Positions 25,465-35,300 of a stretch of DNA of 63,965 bases are shown here, one piece after another (position 1 is the stretch's first letter; each line of letters opens with the position of its first letter). A program made the position numbers and the translations under genes. Location: NCBI RefSeq assembly GCF_902141845.1, contig NZ_CABFPH010000024.1, forward strand, positions 1 to 63,965. Direction: 5' to 3'. The notes below the pieces were generated by a model. It was not told the origin of the DNA. It ran no database searches and saw nothing but the letters and a program-made list of their open reading frames with translations. The DNA comes from Methylobacterium symbioticum. GTDB taxonomy: Bacteria; Pseudomonadota; Alphaproteobacteria; Rhizobiales; Beijerinckiaceae.

Positions 25465-28401
25465 ATGGGAGCAAGCGCCCGGCCGACCAACGGCCCCTCT
25501 GCGGAGGTCTCGGAGCTGGAACGGCGCCTCGCCAAAGGCGTGCGGGGCGCGGTGCGCTTCGATGCCTTCAGCCGCGGGCGCTACAGCACCGACGCCTCGA
25601 TCTACCAGATCATGCCGACCGGAATCGTGCTGCCGCGGGACGCCGAGGATGTGGCGGCCTGCTTGGCGATCGCGGGCGAGCAGGGCGTGCCGGTCGTCAT
25701 GCGGGACGGAGGCACCTCGCAGAACGGGCAGCCGATCGGCGCGGGGCTGATCCTCGACTGCTCGCGCCACTTCAACCGGATCCGCGCCTACGATCCGGAC
25801 GCCGGCACCGTCACGGTGGAGCCCGGTATCGTGCTGGAGCGGCTGAACGCGCGGGTGAAGGCGGATGGCTGGTTCTTCCCCGTCGAGCCCTCCACCGCGA
25901 GCCGCTGCACCATCGGCGGCATGGCCGGCAACAATTCCTGCGGCGCCCGCTCGCTGCGCTTCGGCAAGATGAGCGACAACGTGCTCGGCCTCGAGGCGCT
26001 CTTCCACGACGGCGAGCCCTTCGGCTTCGGCCTCACCGGCAACGATGCGGAGGGCGTCATCGGCTCGGGCCGGGCCGCCGATCTCGCCCGGCGCATGCTG
26101 GCCCTGGCCGGCGCCCACCGCGAGGAGATCGAGCGGGTCTACCCGAAGGTGCAGCGCCGGGTCGGCGGCTACAACCTCGACAGCCTGATCGAGCCGCGCC
26201 CGAACCTCGCCCATCTCCTCGTCGGCTCGGAGGGGACGCTCGCCGCCACCACGGCGGTGACGCTGAAGCTCTCACGGCTGCCGGCGCACCGGGTGATGGG
26301 GGTGTGCCACTTCCCCTCCTTCCGCGCCGCGATGGAGACCACGAAAGCCATCGTCGACCTCGCGCCGGTGGCGGTCGAGCTCGTGGACAACAACGTGCTG
26401 GTGCTGGGCGCCGACATCCCGCTCTTCCGCACGACGCTCGCCGACATCACCAGGGGGCAGCCGAACTGCCTGCTGCTGACCGAGTTCGCAGGCGACGACC
26501 TCGCCGCCCTGAGGCGGGACCTCAAGCGCCTCGACGCCTGCATGAGCGATCACGGCTTCCCGGACGCGGTGGTCGAGGTGGTCGAGCCGGCCCGCCAGCG
26601 CACCGTCTGGGAGGTCCGCGAGGCCTGCCTGAACATCATGATGTCGATGAAGGGCGACGCGAAGCCGGTCTCCTTCATCGAGGATTGCGCGGTGCCTTTG
26701 GAGCATCTCGCCGACTATACGGATGCCGTCACCGAGGTGTTCTCGAAGCACGGCACCCGCGGCACCTGGTACGCCCACGCCTCGGTCGGCTGCCTGCACG
26801 TGCGGCCGATCCTCGACATGAAGCAGGGCGGCGACGTCGCCCGGATGCGCGCCATCGCCGAGGAGACCGCCGAGCTGGTGCGCCGCTATCACGGCTCCTA
26901 TTCCGGCGAGCACGGCGACGGGATCTCGCGCTCGGAATTCGTCGAGCCGCTGTTCGGGGCGCGCCTGACCCGGGCCTTCGAGACGGTGAAGGACGGGTTC
27001 GACCCGGAGAACCGCCTCAACCCCGGCAAGATCGTGCGCGCCCCGAAATTCGACGACCGCGCCCTGTTCCGGTTCAAGCCGGATTACCGGGTCGCGGCGC
27101 CGGCCAAGCCCGTGCTGGACTGGTCGGATTGGGGCGGGTTCGGCCCGGCCGTCGAGATGTGCAACAACAACGGCACCTGCCGGAAGCTCGCAGGGGGCGC
27201 GATGTGCCCCTCCTACCGGGCGACGGGCGAGGAGCAGCACCTCACCCGCGGACGCGCCAACTCACTGCGGCTCGCCATCTCCGGCCAGCTTGGGGCCGAT
27301 GCCTTCACCTCACCTGAGATGAAGCGGACGCTCGACCTCTGCGTCTCCTGCAAGGCCTGCCGTCGGGAATGCCCCACCGGGGTCGACATGGCCCGGATGA
27401 AGATCGAGTTCCTGCATCATTACCATGCCCGCCACGGCCTGCCCCTGCGCGAGCGGCTGGTGGCCGAGCTGCCGCGCTATGCCGGCCTGGCGGGGAAGCT
27501 CGCCCCACTCCTCAACCTGCGCGACCGACTGCCGGTGCTCGCCCGGCTCTCCGAGCAGATGGCGGGCCTCTCCGCCCGCCGCTCCCTGCCGCGCTGGGGC
27601 CGGCCCTGGCGCGAGACGGGGGAGTTCGCCCCCCCGCACGACGTCCCCGGCGACTTCCGCGACATCGTCCTGTTCGGCGACACCTTCACCCGCGCCTTCG
27701 AGCGCGAGAATCTGGAGGCCGCCGAGCGGGTGCTGCGCGCCGCCGGCTACCGCCTGCATCGCGTCGGCCCCGCGACGGGGCGCCGCCCGCTCTGCTGCGG
27801 CCGGACCTATCTCGCCTCCGGCCAGACCGACCGGGCCCGGGCCGAGGCGCGGCGGACCCGCGACGCGCTGCTGCCCTACGCACGGGCCGGGGCGCGCATC
27901 GTCGGGCTCGAGCCCTCCTGCCTGTTCACCTTCCGCGACGAGTTCCTGGCGCTCCTGCCCGGCACCGAGACCCGGGCGCTGGCGGAGAAGGCCGTGCTGT
28001 TCGAGGAGTTGCTCGCCGCCGATCTCGCGGCGGGCCGGATCGACCTGAACCTCGCCGACCAGGGCGGACGGGTCGCACATCTGCACGGGCACTGCCACCA
28101 GAAGTCGTTCGGGGCGTTCGGGCCGGTCGAGACCGTGCTGCGCCGGGTGCCGGGCCTCGACGTGCGCGTCATCGAATCGAGCTGCTGCGGCATGGCCGGC
28201 GCCTTCGGCTACCGGGCCGACACGATCGACGTGTCCTTCGCGATGGCCGAATTGTCGCTGTTCCCGGCCTTGCGCCAGGCGGGTCCGGACGACCTCGTCG
28301 TGGCCGACGGCACCAGCTGCCGCCACCAGATCCACGACGGCCTCGGCCGGCAGGCGGAGCATGTGGCCCGCGTGCTCGACCGGGCGCTCATCGGATCCTG
28401 A
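25465..28401 (+). CDS. FAD-linked oxidase fused to 4Fe-4S and cysteine-rich domains (D-lactate/glycolate dehydrogenase-like)
   Basis: 978-aa three-part protein. Part one is a PCMH-type FAD-binding domain (about residues 40-270, with GGTSQNGQPIGAG and GGMAGNNSCGARS) followed by an FAD-oxidase C-terminal domain (to about 540). Part two is a dicluster ferredoxin region: C566 in CNNNGTCRKLAGGAMCPSY and C626-x2-C629-x2-C632-x3-C636 (CVSCKACRRECP). Part three is a CCG domain with GRTYLASGQ near 780 and SCCGMAGAFGY. The layout is that of YdiJ/Dld-type dehydrogenases that oxidise D-2-hydroxy acids and pass electrons to the respiratory chain; the exact substrate is undetermined. GAAGGCGAG precedes the ATG. 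Confidence 0.9.
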   Translation: MGASARPTNGPSAEVSELERRLAKGVRGAVRFDAFSRGRYSTDASIYQIMPTGIVLPRDAEDVAACLAIAGEQGVPVVMRDGGTSQNGQPIGAGLILDCSRHFNRIRAYDPDAGTVTVEPGIVLERLNARVKADGWFFPVEPSTASRCTIGGMAGNNSCGARSLRFGKMSDNVLGLEALFHDGEPFGFGLTGNDAEGVIGSGRAADLARRMLALAGAHREEIERVYPKVQRRVGGYNLDSLIEPRPNLAHLLVGSEGTLAATTAVTLKLSRLPAHRVMGVCHFPSFRAAMETTKAIVDLAPVAVELVDNNVLVLGADIPLFRTTLADITRGQPNCLLLTEFAGDDLAALRRDLKRLDACMSDHGFPDAVVEVVEPARQRTVWEVREACLNIMMSMKGDAKPVSFIEDCAVPLEHLADYTDAVTEVFSKHGTRGTWYAHASVGCLHVRPILDMKQGGDVARMRAIAEETAELVRRYHGSYSGEHGDGISRSEFVEPLFGARLTRAFETVKDGFDPENRLNPGKIVRAPKFDDRALFRFKPDYRVAAPAKPVLDWSDWGGFGPAVEMCNNNGTCRKLAGGAMCPSYRATGEEQHLTRGRANSLRLAISGQLGADAFTSPEMKRTLDLCVSCKACRRECPTGVDMARMKIEFLHHYHARHGLPLRERLVAELPRYAGLAGKLAPLLNLRDRLPVLARLSEQMAGLSARRSLPRWGRPWRETGEFAPPHDVPGDFRDIVLFGDTFTRAFERENLEAAERVLRAAGYRLHRVGPATGRRPLCCGRTYLASGQTDRARAEARRTRDALLPYARAGARIVGLEPSCLFTFRDEFLALLPGTETRALAEKAVLFEELLAADLAAGRIDLNLADQGGRVAHLHGHCHQKSFGAFGPVETVLRRVPGLDVRVIESSCCGMAGAFGYRADTIDVSFAMAELSLFPALRQAGPDDLVVADGTSCRHQIHDGLGRQAEHVARVLDRALIGS

Positions 28402-28463
28402 GGGCCGCTTGCCTGGAAGGGGGCGGCCAGCGGTCCAGAAAGCGATTCAAGTGAGGCTCGGGT

Positions 28464-28601
28464 CCCCTCTCCCGTTCGGGAGAGGGACAGGGTGAGGGGT
28501 GAGAATTCTACGGATAGGTCGCGAGGGTGAAGCGGCTCCGTCGAGCCCTTCCCTGAAAGTTCTCATCCCTCACCCCAACCCTCTCCCGAACGGGAGAGGG
28601 G
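28464..28601. repeat. REP doublet, family C, second copy
   Basis: Palindrome CCCCTCTCCCGTTCGGGAGA (followed by GGGACAGGGTGAGGGG) at 28464-28500 and the inverted partner (CCCTCACCCCAACCCTCTCC...) at 28565-28601. The linker ends CTCCGTCGAGCCCTTCCCTG and AAAGTTCTCATC, close to that of the doublet at 22081-22219. It fills the 271-bp gap between the convergent oxidoreductase and transaminase genes. Confidence 0.85.
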
Positions 28602-28672
28602 GCTCGTTGCGGTTCCGCGGGGTTCCGGAAGCAGGGTTTTCCACGCCCGCGGAGGGGAGGGTCGAGAGCCCC

Positions 28673-30019
28673 TCAGCGCTCCGCGCGGATCAGCCCGCGC
28701 AGCATCTCGACCATGCGGCGGATCTCGTCGGGCGTGGAGATGAAGGGCGGGCCCATGGCGATGGTGTCGCCGGTGAAGCGGAGCAGGATGCCCTCGCGCA
28801 GGCCGCGCTCGAAGATCGCCCGCGCGCGGGCGCCGGGCTCGGAGCGGGGCTCCAGGTCGATCGCGGCGGTCAGCCCGATATTGCGGATGTCGCGCAGGCC
28901 GGTCTCGCTGCGCAGGTCGTGGACCGCGCTCTCCAGCACGCCCTCCAGCTCGCGCACGCGGCCGAACAGGTCCTCCTCCTCCATCACGTCGAGGGTGGCA
29001 TGCGCCACCGCCGCGGCGAGCGGGTGGCCGGAATAGGTGTAGCCGTGGAACAGCTCCACCGCGCCGGCCGGCCCCTGCATGAAGGTCTCGTAGATGTCCT
29101 TGCGCACGATGACGCCGCCCATCGGCACGATGCCGTTGGTGATGCCCTTGGCGAAGGTGATCATGTCCGGGATCACGTCGAAGCGCTGGGCGGCGAAGGG
29201 CGCGCCCATGCGGCCGAAGCCGGTGATGACTTCGTCGAAGATCAGCAGGATGCCGTGCTTGGTGCAGATCTCGCGCAGGCGCTGCAGGTAGCCGCGCGGC
29301 GGCACGATCACCCCGGCCGAGCCCTGGACCGGCTCGACGATGACGGCGGCGATCGTCGCCGCATCGTGGAGCGCCACCAGCCGCTCAAGGTCGTCGGCGA
29401 GGTGGCCGCCCCATTCCGGCTGGCCCTTCGAGAAGGCCATCTCGGCATAGTCGTGGGTGTGGCGCAGATGGTCGACGCCCGGGATCATCGCGGTCGCGAA
29501 CATCTTGCGGTTGGCGACCATGCCGCCGACCGACATGCCGCCGAAGCCGACCCCGTGATAGCCCTTCTCGCGGCCGATCATGCGGAAGCGTCCGGCCTCG
29601 CCGCGCAGGCGGTGATAGCCCAAGGCGATCTTGAGGGCGGTATCGACCGATTCCGAGCCGGAATTGGCGAAGAAGACATGGTCGAGCCCGTCCGGCGCCA
29701 TGTCGGCGACGCGCTCGGCCAGCCGCAGGGTCACCGGATTGCTCATCTGGAAGGCGGTGCAGTAGTCGAGGGTCTGGGCCTGCCGGGTCAGGGCCTCGAC
29801 GATGCGCGGATGGCCGTGGCCGATGGGGCAGCACCACAGGCCGGACAGGCTGTCGAACAGCTCGTGCCCCTCCGCCGTGCGGTAATAGGCGCCCTTGGCC
29901 GAGACGAGGATGCGCGGGCTCGGATCGGCCTTGAAGTGGCGGTTCGCGGTGAACGGCAGCCAGTAGGGCTCGACGTTGAGCTGGCGGTCGTCGCCCTGCG
30001 CCTCGATATGCTGGTCCAT
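28673..30019 (-). CDS. Class III aminotransferase (beta-alanine/omega-amino acid:pyruvate transaminase-like)
   Basis: PLP transaminase of 448 aa. Fold type I marks: SGLWCCPIGHGHP near the N-terminus, the FFANSGSESVDTALKIA phosphate-binding region, the IFDEVITGFGR strand with the PLP-ring aspartate, and K291 in DMITFAKGITNG as Schiff-base lysine. The YTYSGHPLA motif and overall form resemble beta-alanine:pyruvate and related omega-transaminases, which deaminate terminal amines. The precise amine donor is not shown. The gene is divergent from a MocR-type regulator at 30230, its probable controller. Confidence 0.9.
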   Translation of the reverse strand: MDQHIEAQGDDRQLNVEPYWLPFTANRHFKADPSPRILVSAKGAYYRTAEGHELFDSLSGLWCCPIGHGHPRIVEALTRQAQTLDYCTAFQMSNPVTLRLAERVADMAPDGLDHVFFANSGSESVDTALKIALGYHRLRGEAGRFRMIGREKGYHGVGFGGMSVGGMVANRKMFATAMIPGVDHLRHTHDYAEMAFSKGQPEWGGHLADDLERLVALHDAATIAAVIVEPVQGSAGVIVPPRGYLQRLREICTKHGILLIFDEVITGFGRMGAPFAAQRFDVIPDMITFAKGITNGIVPMGGVIVRKDIYETFMQGPAGAVELFHGYTYSGHPLAAAVAHATLDVMEEEDLFGRVRELEGVLESAVHDLRSETGLRDIRNIGLTAAIDLEPRSEPGARARAIFERGLREGILLRFTGDTIAMGPPFISTPDEIRRMVEMLRGLIRAER

Positions 30020-30081
30020 GCCGTCCTCGCGTCCGCCTCGATCGGGATGCCCTGTTATCGCCCGGAACAGGGCGACCTGCC

Positions 30082-30140
30082 TATCGACAGTTCTGGCCCT
30101 GAGGCGTGCAGCTGTATCGCCGGCGAGATATCGACAGTTC
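30082..30140. promoter_or_regulatory. Direct repeats, probable MocR operator
   Basis: TATCGACAGTTC occurs twice, exactly and in the same orientation (30082-30093 and 30129-30140), 47 bp apart, in the 210-bp region between the divergent transaminase and regulator genes. MocR/GabR regulators commonly bind direct repeats in such divergent promoters. It is a candidate operator for the protein encoded at 30230. Confidence 0.6.
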
Positions 30141-30229
30141 GGCTTCTCCGCGGCCGCGCGCGCCTCTCCGCTTTGCCGTGGGGATGATCCAGGCTAGGCA
30201 AGCGGCCGGTCTGCGGATGGACACTGTCT

Positions 30230-31642
30230 ATGTTCACACTCGATCCGGACAGTGCGACGCCGCTCGTCACGCAGCTGGTCGAAGGCGTCTCGGAGCGGGT
30301 CCGCGGCGGCGGGCTGGCGCCCGGAGCGCGCCTGCCCTCGGTCCGCAGGCTCGCGGCCCAGTGCGGGGTCAGCACGCTCACCGTGTCCAACGCCTATAAC
30401 CGACTCGTCGCCGACGGGCTGCTCGAGGCGCGCCGGGCGAGCGGCTACTTCGTCTCGGCGCGCCTCATCCCGCCCCGCACGGCCGAGCGCCGGCCCGCGC
30501 GCGATCGCCCCGTCCCGGTCTCGCTCGATTCCGGCTGGCTGCTGCAGCGGGTCTATGAGGAGGACGCGCCGACCATCAAGGCGGGCTGCGGCTGGCTGCC
30601 CGACAGCCACCTGTTCGCCGACGGGATCAAGCAGGCCCTCTCGGGCCTCGCCCGCCGGCCGGACCGGCTGGTGCTGCGCTACGGCCACCCCCTCGGCTAC
30701 GCCCCCTTGCGCCGGGCGATCCAGCTCCTGCTCGCCCAGCGCGACATCGGCTGCGAGCCCGACCAGATCGTGCTGACCCACGGCGCCAGCCAGGCCCTCG
30801 ACCTGACCATGCGCGCCTTCCTGCAGCCCGGCGACGTCGCCCTGGTGGACGATCCCGGCTACTGCAACCTCTATCCCCTGCTCCACGCCATGGGCGTGCG
30901 CATCGTCGGCGTGGAGCGCACGGTGCAGGGCCCCTCCATCGCCGCGCTCCAGGCGCTGGCCGAGCGCCACCGCCCGAAGCTGTTCTTCACCAACACCAAC
31001 TTCCACAACCCGACCGGCACGGCCTGCGCGCCGGGCACCGCCTACCAGATCCTGCGCATCGCCGAGCGGCACGACATGCTGGTGGTCGAGGACGACATCT
31101 TCTCCTCCTTCGCGGCGGAGACGGCGCCGAGCATCGCGAGCCTCGATCAGCTCGGGCGGGTCATCCATGTCGGCAGCTTCTCGAAGACGATCTCGCCCTC
31201 GCTCCGGGTCGGCTATCTCGCCTGCAGCCCCGAGAACGCCCAGCGCCTGCTGCATCTGAAGATGGCGATGGGCCTGACCAGCTCCGAGATCGCGGAGAGC
31301 CTGGTCCACGCGATCCTCGCCGAGGGGCATTACCGCCTGCACATCGCGCGGCTCCGGGAGAAGCTCGCCGCCGAGCAGAAGAGCGTGGCCGACGCACTCA
31401 TCGGGGTCGGCATGCGCCTGTTCCACCGGCCGACCAACGGAATGTTCCTCTGGGCCGGCTTCGACGATTGCCCGGACGTGCCCGGCCTCGCCCAGCGCGC
31501 AGCCGCGGAGGGGATCATGCTGGCGCCCGGCCAGCTGTTCCGGGCGCATCAGGAGCCCACACCCTTCCTGCGCTTCAACGTGGCCCACGCCAACGCCGCG
31601 CCGCTGTTCCGTTTCCTCGAACGAGCGCGGCGCGCGGCCTGA
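30230..31642 (+). CDS. MocR/GabR-type PLP-dependent transcriptional regulator
   Basis: 470-aa fusion: an N-terminal GntR winged helix (about residues 8-75, LVEGVSERVRGGGLAPGARL then GVSTLTVSNAYNRL and LLEARRASGYFV) and a fold type I aminotransferase-like effector domain (about 110-465) that senses PLP or an amine. The PLP lysine is K319 in VGSFSKTISPSLRVGYL. Such regulators often activate divergent transaminase genes, and here the transaminase at 28673-30019 is divergent. The YLACS and NPTGTA motifs are typical of the fold. The effector could be an omega-amino acid used by that transaminase; this is inference. Confidence 0.92.
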   Translation: MFTLDPDSATPLVTQLVEGVSERVRGGGLAPGARLPSVRRLAAQCGVSTLTVSNAYNRLVADGLLEARRASGYFVSARLIPPRTAERRPARDRPVPVSLDSGWLLQRVYEEDAPTIKAGCGWLPDSHLFADGIKQALSGLARRPDRLVLRYGHPLGYAPLRRAIQLLLAQRDIGCEPDQIVLTHGASQALDLTMRAFLQPGDVALVDDPGYCNLYPLLHAMGVRIVGVERTVQGPSIAALQALAERHRPKLFFTNTNFHNPTGTACAPGTAYQILRIAERHDMLVVEDDIFSSFAAETAPSIASLDQLGRVIHVGSFSKTISPSLRVGYLACSPENAQRLLHLKMAMGLTSSEIAESLVHAILAEGHYRLHIARLREKLAAEQKSVADALIGVGMRLFHRPTNGMFLWAGFDDCPDVPGLAQRAAAEGIMLAPGQLFRAHQEPTPFLRFNVAHANAAPLFRFLERARRAA

Positions 31643-31719
31643 GCCGACGGCCGCGCTTCGTCTTGCCGCTGTAGCGTGCGCGTGCCACATCCCGGCCGAT
31701 TCGACCGATTGGGGATGAG

Positions 31720-32229
31720 ATGCACAATCTGGAACGCGCGTTCGAGCGGGCGCTGTTCGCCTGCCGCTGGCTGCTGGCACCGTTCTACGCGGCGCTGGCG
31801 ATCGGCCTCGTGGTGCTGCTCGTGAAGCTCCTGCAGGAGCTCGCGCATTTCATCCTGCACGCCATCGAGTCGAACGAGGCTCAGACCATCCTCGGCGTAC
31901 TGACGCTGGTGGACCTCTCGTTCACGGCCTCGCTGCTGATCATCGTGATGTTCTCAGGCTACGAGAACTTCGTCTCGAAATTCGACCATACGGACCACAA
32001 GGACTGGCCCGAATGGATGGGCACGATCGACTTCACCGGGCTGAAGCTGAAGCTGATGTCCTCGATCGTGGCGATCTCGGCGATCCAGCTCCTGAAATCC
32101 TTCATGGACGTGAAGGCCTATACCGACCGGGAGCTGTACTGGCTGGTCGGCATCCACATGGTCTTCGTGGTCTCCGGCATCCTGATGGCGCTCACCGACC
32201 GCATCGCGGCCGGCCACCACGACAAGTAG
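31720..32229 (+). CDS. YqhA-like (UPF0114) membrane protein
   Basis: 169-aa integral membrane protein with about four hydrophobic segments (residues 15-45, 60-85, 110-130, 140-160). It contains the family marks RWLLAPFY, ESNEAQTILGVLTLVDLSFTASLLIIVMFSGYENFVS, and GLKLKLMSSIVAISAIQLLKSF. The role of the UPF0114 family is not established. GGGGATGAG precedes the ATG. It lies after the MocR gene on the same strand and is convergent with the Aas-type fusion. Confidence 0.92.
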   Translation: MHNLERAFERALFACRWLLAPFYAALAIGLVVLLVKLLQELAHFILHAIESNEAQTILGVLTLVDLSFTASLLIIVMFSGYENFVSKFDHTDHKDWPEWMGTIDFTGLKLKLMSSIVAISAIQLLKSFMDVKAYTDRELYWLVGIHMVFVVSGILMALTDRIAAGHHDK

Positions 32230-32261
32230 GAGGCCACCCGCCCGAGCATTCCCGTCCGCGA

Positions 32262-32306
32262 CCTCCTCCTGAGGTGCTGACGCGAAGCGGCCACCTCAGG
32301 AGGAGG
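32262..32306. terminator. Long perfect hairpin between convergent genes
   Basis: A perfect 15-bp stem (arms 32262-32276 and 32292-32306; CCTCCTCCTGAGGTG and its complement) around a 15-nt loop. It lies 33 bp after the YqhA-like stop and 34 bp from the Aas-type stop, so it can terminate both. No T-run is present, so it may instead be a mobile palindrome. Confidence 0.6.
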
Positions 32307-32339
32307 GGCGTGGATGGGATGAGGGGACGGAATGCCCCC

Positions 32340-35300
32340 TCACGCCGCCTCGGCCTGCGCCGCGCGCTCGCGGGCGAGCTTCACCACGCCGACCTGATCG
32401 ACCTTGCCGGTGCCGAGCATCGGGATCCGGTCGAGCACCACCACCTCGGCGGGGATCGCGATCTCGGGTGCGCCGCGGCCCTTGGCGAAGCTCTGGTAGG
32501 CGGCCCGCGTCGCGTCCCTGGCTTCGGTGAACAGGATCAGCCGCTCGCCCTTGCGCGCGTCCGGCACGGCGGCCACCGCGCTCGGGATCTCCGGCCAGAG
32601 CTCGGCCGCGAGCGCCTCGACGGTGGCGAGCGAGACCATCTCGCCCGCGATCTTGGCGAAGCGCTTGGCGCGGCCCTTGATCGTCACGAAGCCGAGGCCA
32701 TCGATCGCCACGATGTCGCCGGTGTCGTGCCAGCCCTCCGGCGGCGGCTCCAGCACGCCGGGCGTGTCGGCGCGCAGGTAGCCCAGCATCACGTTGGGAC
32801 CGCGCACGGAGAGACGGCCGCCCTCTTCGATGCCGGGCACCGGCTCCAGCCGCCATTCCATGCCGGGCAGGATGCGGCCGACCGTGCCGAAGCGGTTGAA
32901 CATCGGCGTGTTGAGCGCGACCACGGGCCCGCATTCGGTGACGCCGTAGCCCTCCAGGATGCGCAGGCCGAACTTCTCGGACCAGGTCTGGCGGGTGGAG
33001 GCCTTCACCGCCTCGGCGCCGGCCACGACGTAGCGCAGGGAGCGCAGATCGTAGGCATTGGCGGCCTTCGCGTAGCCGCGCAGGAAGGTGTCGGTGCCGA
33101 ACAGGACGGTGGCGTTCGAGCCGTAGATCAGCTCCGGCACGATCCGGTAGTGCAGCGGCGACGGGTAGAGATAGACCGGTACCCCTGAGACCAGCGGCAG
33201 GACGAGCCCGGCCGTCAGCCCGAAGGCGTGGAAGACGGGCAGCACGTTGAAGACCTTGTCGGTCGGCCCGAAATCGATCCGGGCGGCCACCTGCGCGGTG
33301 TTGGCCAGCATGTTGCGGTTGGCGAGCACCACGCCCTTCGGCGCGCCCTCGGAGCCGGAGGTGAACAGGATCGCCGCCGGGTCGTCGCCGCGGCGACGCA
33401 CCAGCGGCGCGCGGGGCGAGAGCAGGCCGCGGATCTTGTCGCCCGTGCCGATCGTGGCGCGCACGTCCTCGAGGTAGACGATCTCGATCTGGCGCCCGAC
33501 CTCCTCGACCATGGCGCCGAGACGGCCCTTCTCGATGAAGGCACGGGAGGTCAGGATCTTCGTCACCTCCGCCGCCTTGCAGGCGGAGAGGATGTTGGCC
33601 GCGCCCGCCGAGAAGTTGATCATCGCCGGCACGCGGCCACTGGAATTCAGCGCGAAGAAGGTCGCGGCGGCCGCGTTCGCATTCGGCAGCATCACGCCGA
33701 TCGCCTTGCCCTCGGCGCAGAGCGGCATCAGCTTGCGGGCGAGGATGTTGGCGCCCATCACGAGGCGGCCGTAGGTGAGGGAGCCGGTGACCGGGTCCTC
33801 CACCGCGACGCGCCGCCAGCCGTGGCGCTCGCCGGCCTCGCACAGCGCCTGCATGGCGCCGCGGTCGAAATCCGTGGTGCGGAAGACGAGGTTCGACATG
33901 ATCCCGTAGAGGGCCGCGCCCGCCGCCTGGCGCCGCGCCTTGCCCTTCAGGGCCGGATCGACCTCGAGCCGCACCGGGGGCAGGATCGTGACGACCACCT
34001 TCGGCCACCATTTGCGGCGGACCTGGGCGCGCGAGAGACGCGAGAACACGGTGCGCTCCAGGCCTTCGATGCGCACCGGCACCACCATCGCGCCCGACTT
34101 GTCGGCGATGAGCCCTGCGCCGTCATAGACCTTCATCAGGCTGCCGGTGACGGTGAGCCGGCCCTCGGGGAAGATGATCAGCGTCTCGCCGCTCTTCACG
34201 GCGTTGATCAGCGTGCGGGTGGCGAGGGGCCGCGTGGGATCGAGCGGCATCGCCTTGGTGATCTTCAGGAAGGGCTTCACCCACCAGCGCTGCGCGATGC
34301 CGTGGTCGATGGCGAAGACCGGCTCGGTGTCGAGGAGCGACAGGGCGAGCGGCGCATCGAGGAAGGAGACGTGGTTCAGCGCGACGATGGCGTTCGGCCC
34401 CGCCTGCTCGACATTCTCCAGGCCCCGCACCTCCAGCCGGTAGAAGGCCCGGAACAGGATCGAGAGCGCATCGCGGAACGGGCTCGTCGGCAGGGTCGCG
34501 AAGATCACGGCGCCGACGACGAGGTTCAGCACGGCCACGAGCGCGAGGAGCGTCGCGAGCGAGAGGCCGAGGCCCTGGAGCACGGCGAGCGCCAGGGTGC
34601 CGCCCACCATGAAGGCGGCGGTCAGCACGTTGACGGCGCCGATCACCCGGGCCCGCTTGGCCTTGTCGGTCCAGGCCTGCACCGCGGCGAAGGAGGGCAC
34701 GATGTAGAGGCCGCCGGCCGTCGCGAGGCCCAGGAAGTCGACCGCCGCGCGCAGGCCCTCCGCCGTGCCGAGGAAGCCGAACGCGTCCAGCATCGGGCCG
34801 GAGGCCGGGGGCAGGCTCGCCACGGTCCAGGCGAGGTCAAGGCCGAACACGCCCATCAGCACGGCGCCGACCGGGGTCGGCAGCAGCACGATGCGCCCGC
34901 TCGCCAGCCAGGAGGCGAGGCCGGAGCCGAGCGCGATGCCGACCGAGAACACGGCGAGCAGCAGCGTGACCACGGTCTCGGAGCCGTTGAAGCGCTCCTT
35001 CACCAGGACGGGGAGCAGCGACAGGACCACCGCGCCGACGAGCCAGAACCAGCTCACGATGACCGAGCCGCGCCAGAGCCGGGTGTCGGCCCAGATGTCG
35101 CGCAGGAGTGCCGCGGTGGAGCGGGCGACGTTGCGGTCAACGTGCAAGTCCGGCGCGCCCTCGCCGGTCGCCGGGATCATCCGGGCCGAGAGCCAGCACA
35201 GCACGGCGAAGCCCATGATCAGGGCGCCGAAGGCGAGGCCCGAGCCGCCCATGGCGCTGGCGAGCCCCGCCACGATGGTGCCGAGCAGGATCGCCAGGAA

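Noticed and set aside
24240..27317. 1025-codon plus-strand frame
   Set aside because: It overlaps ltaE antisense and the FAD oxidase in another frame; no recognisable domain.
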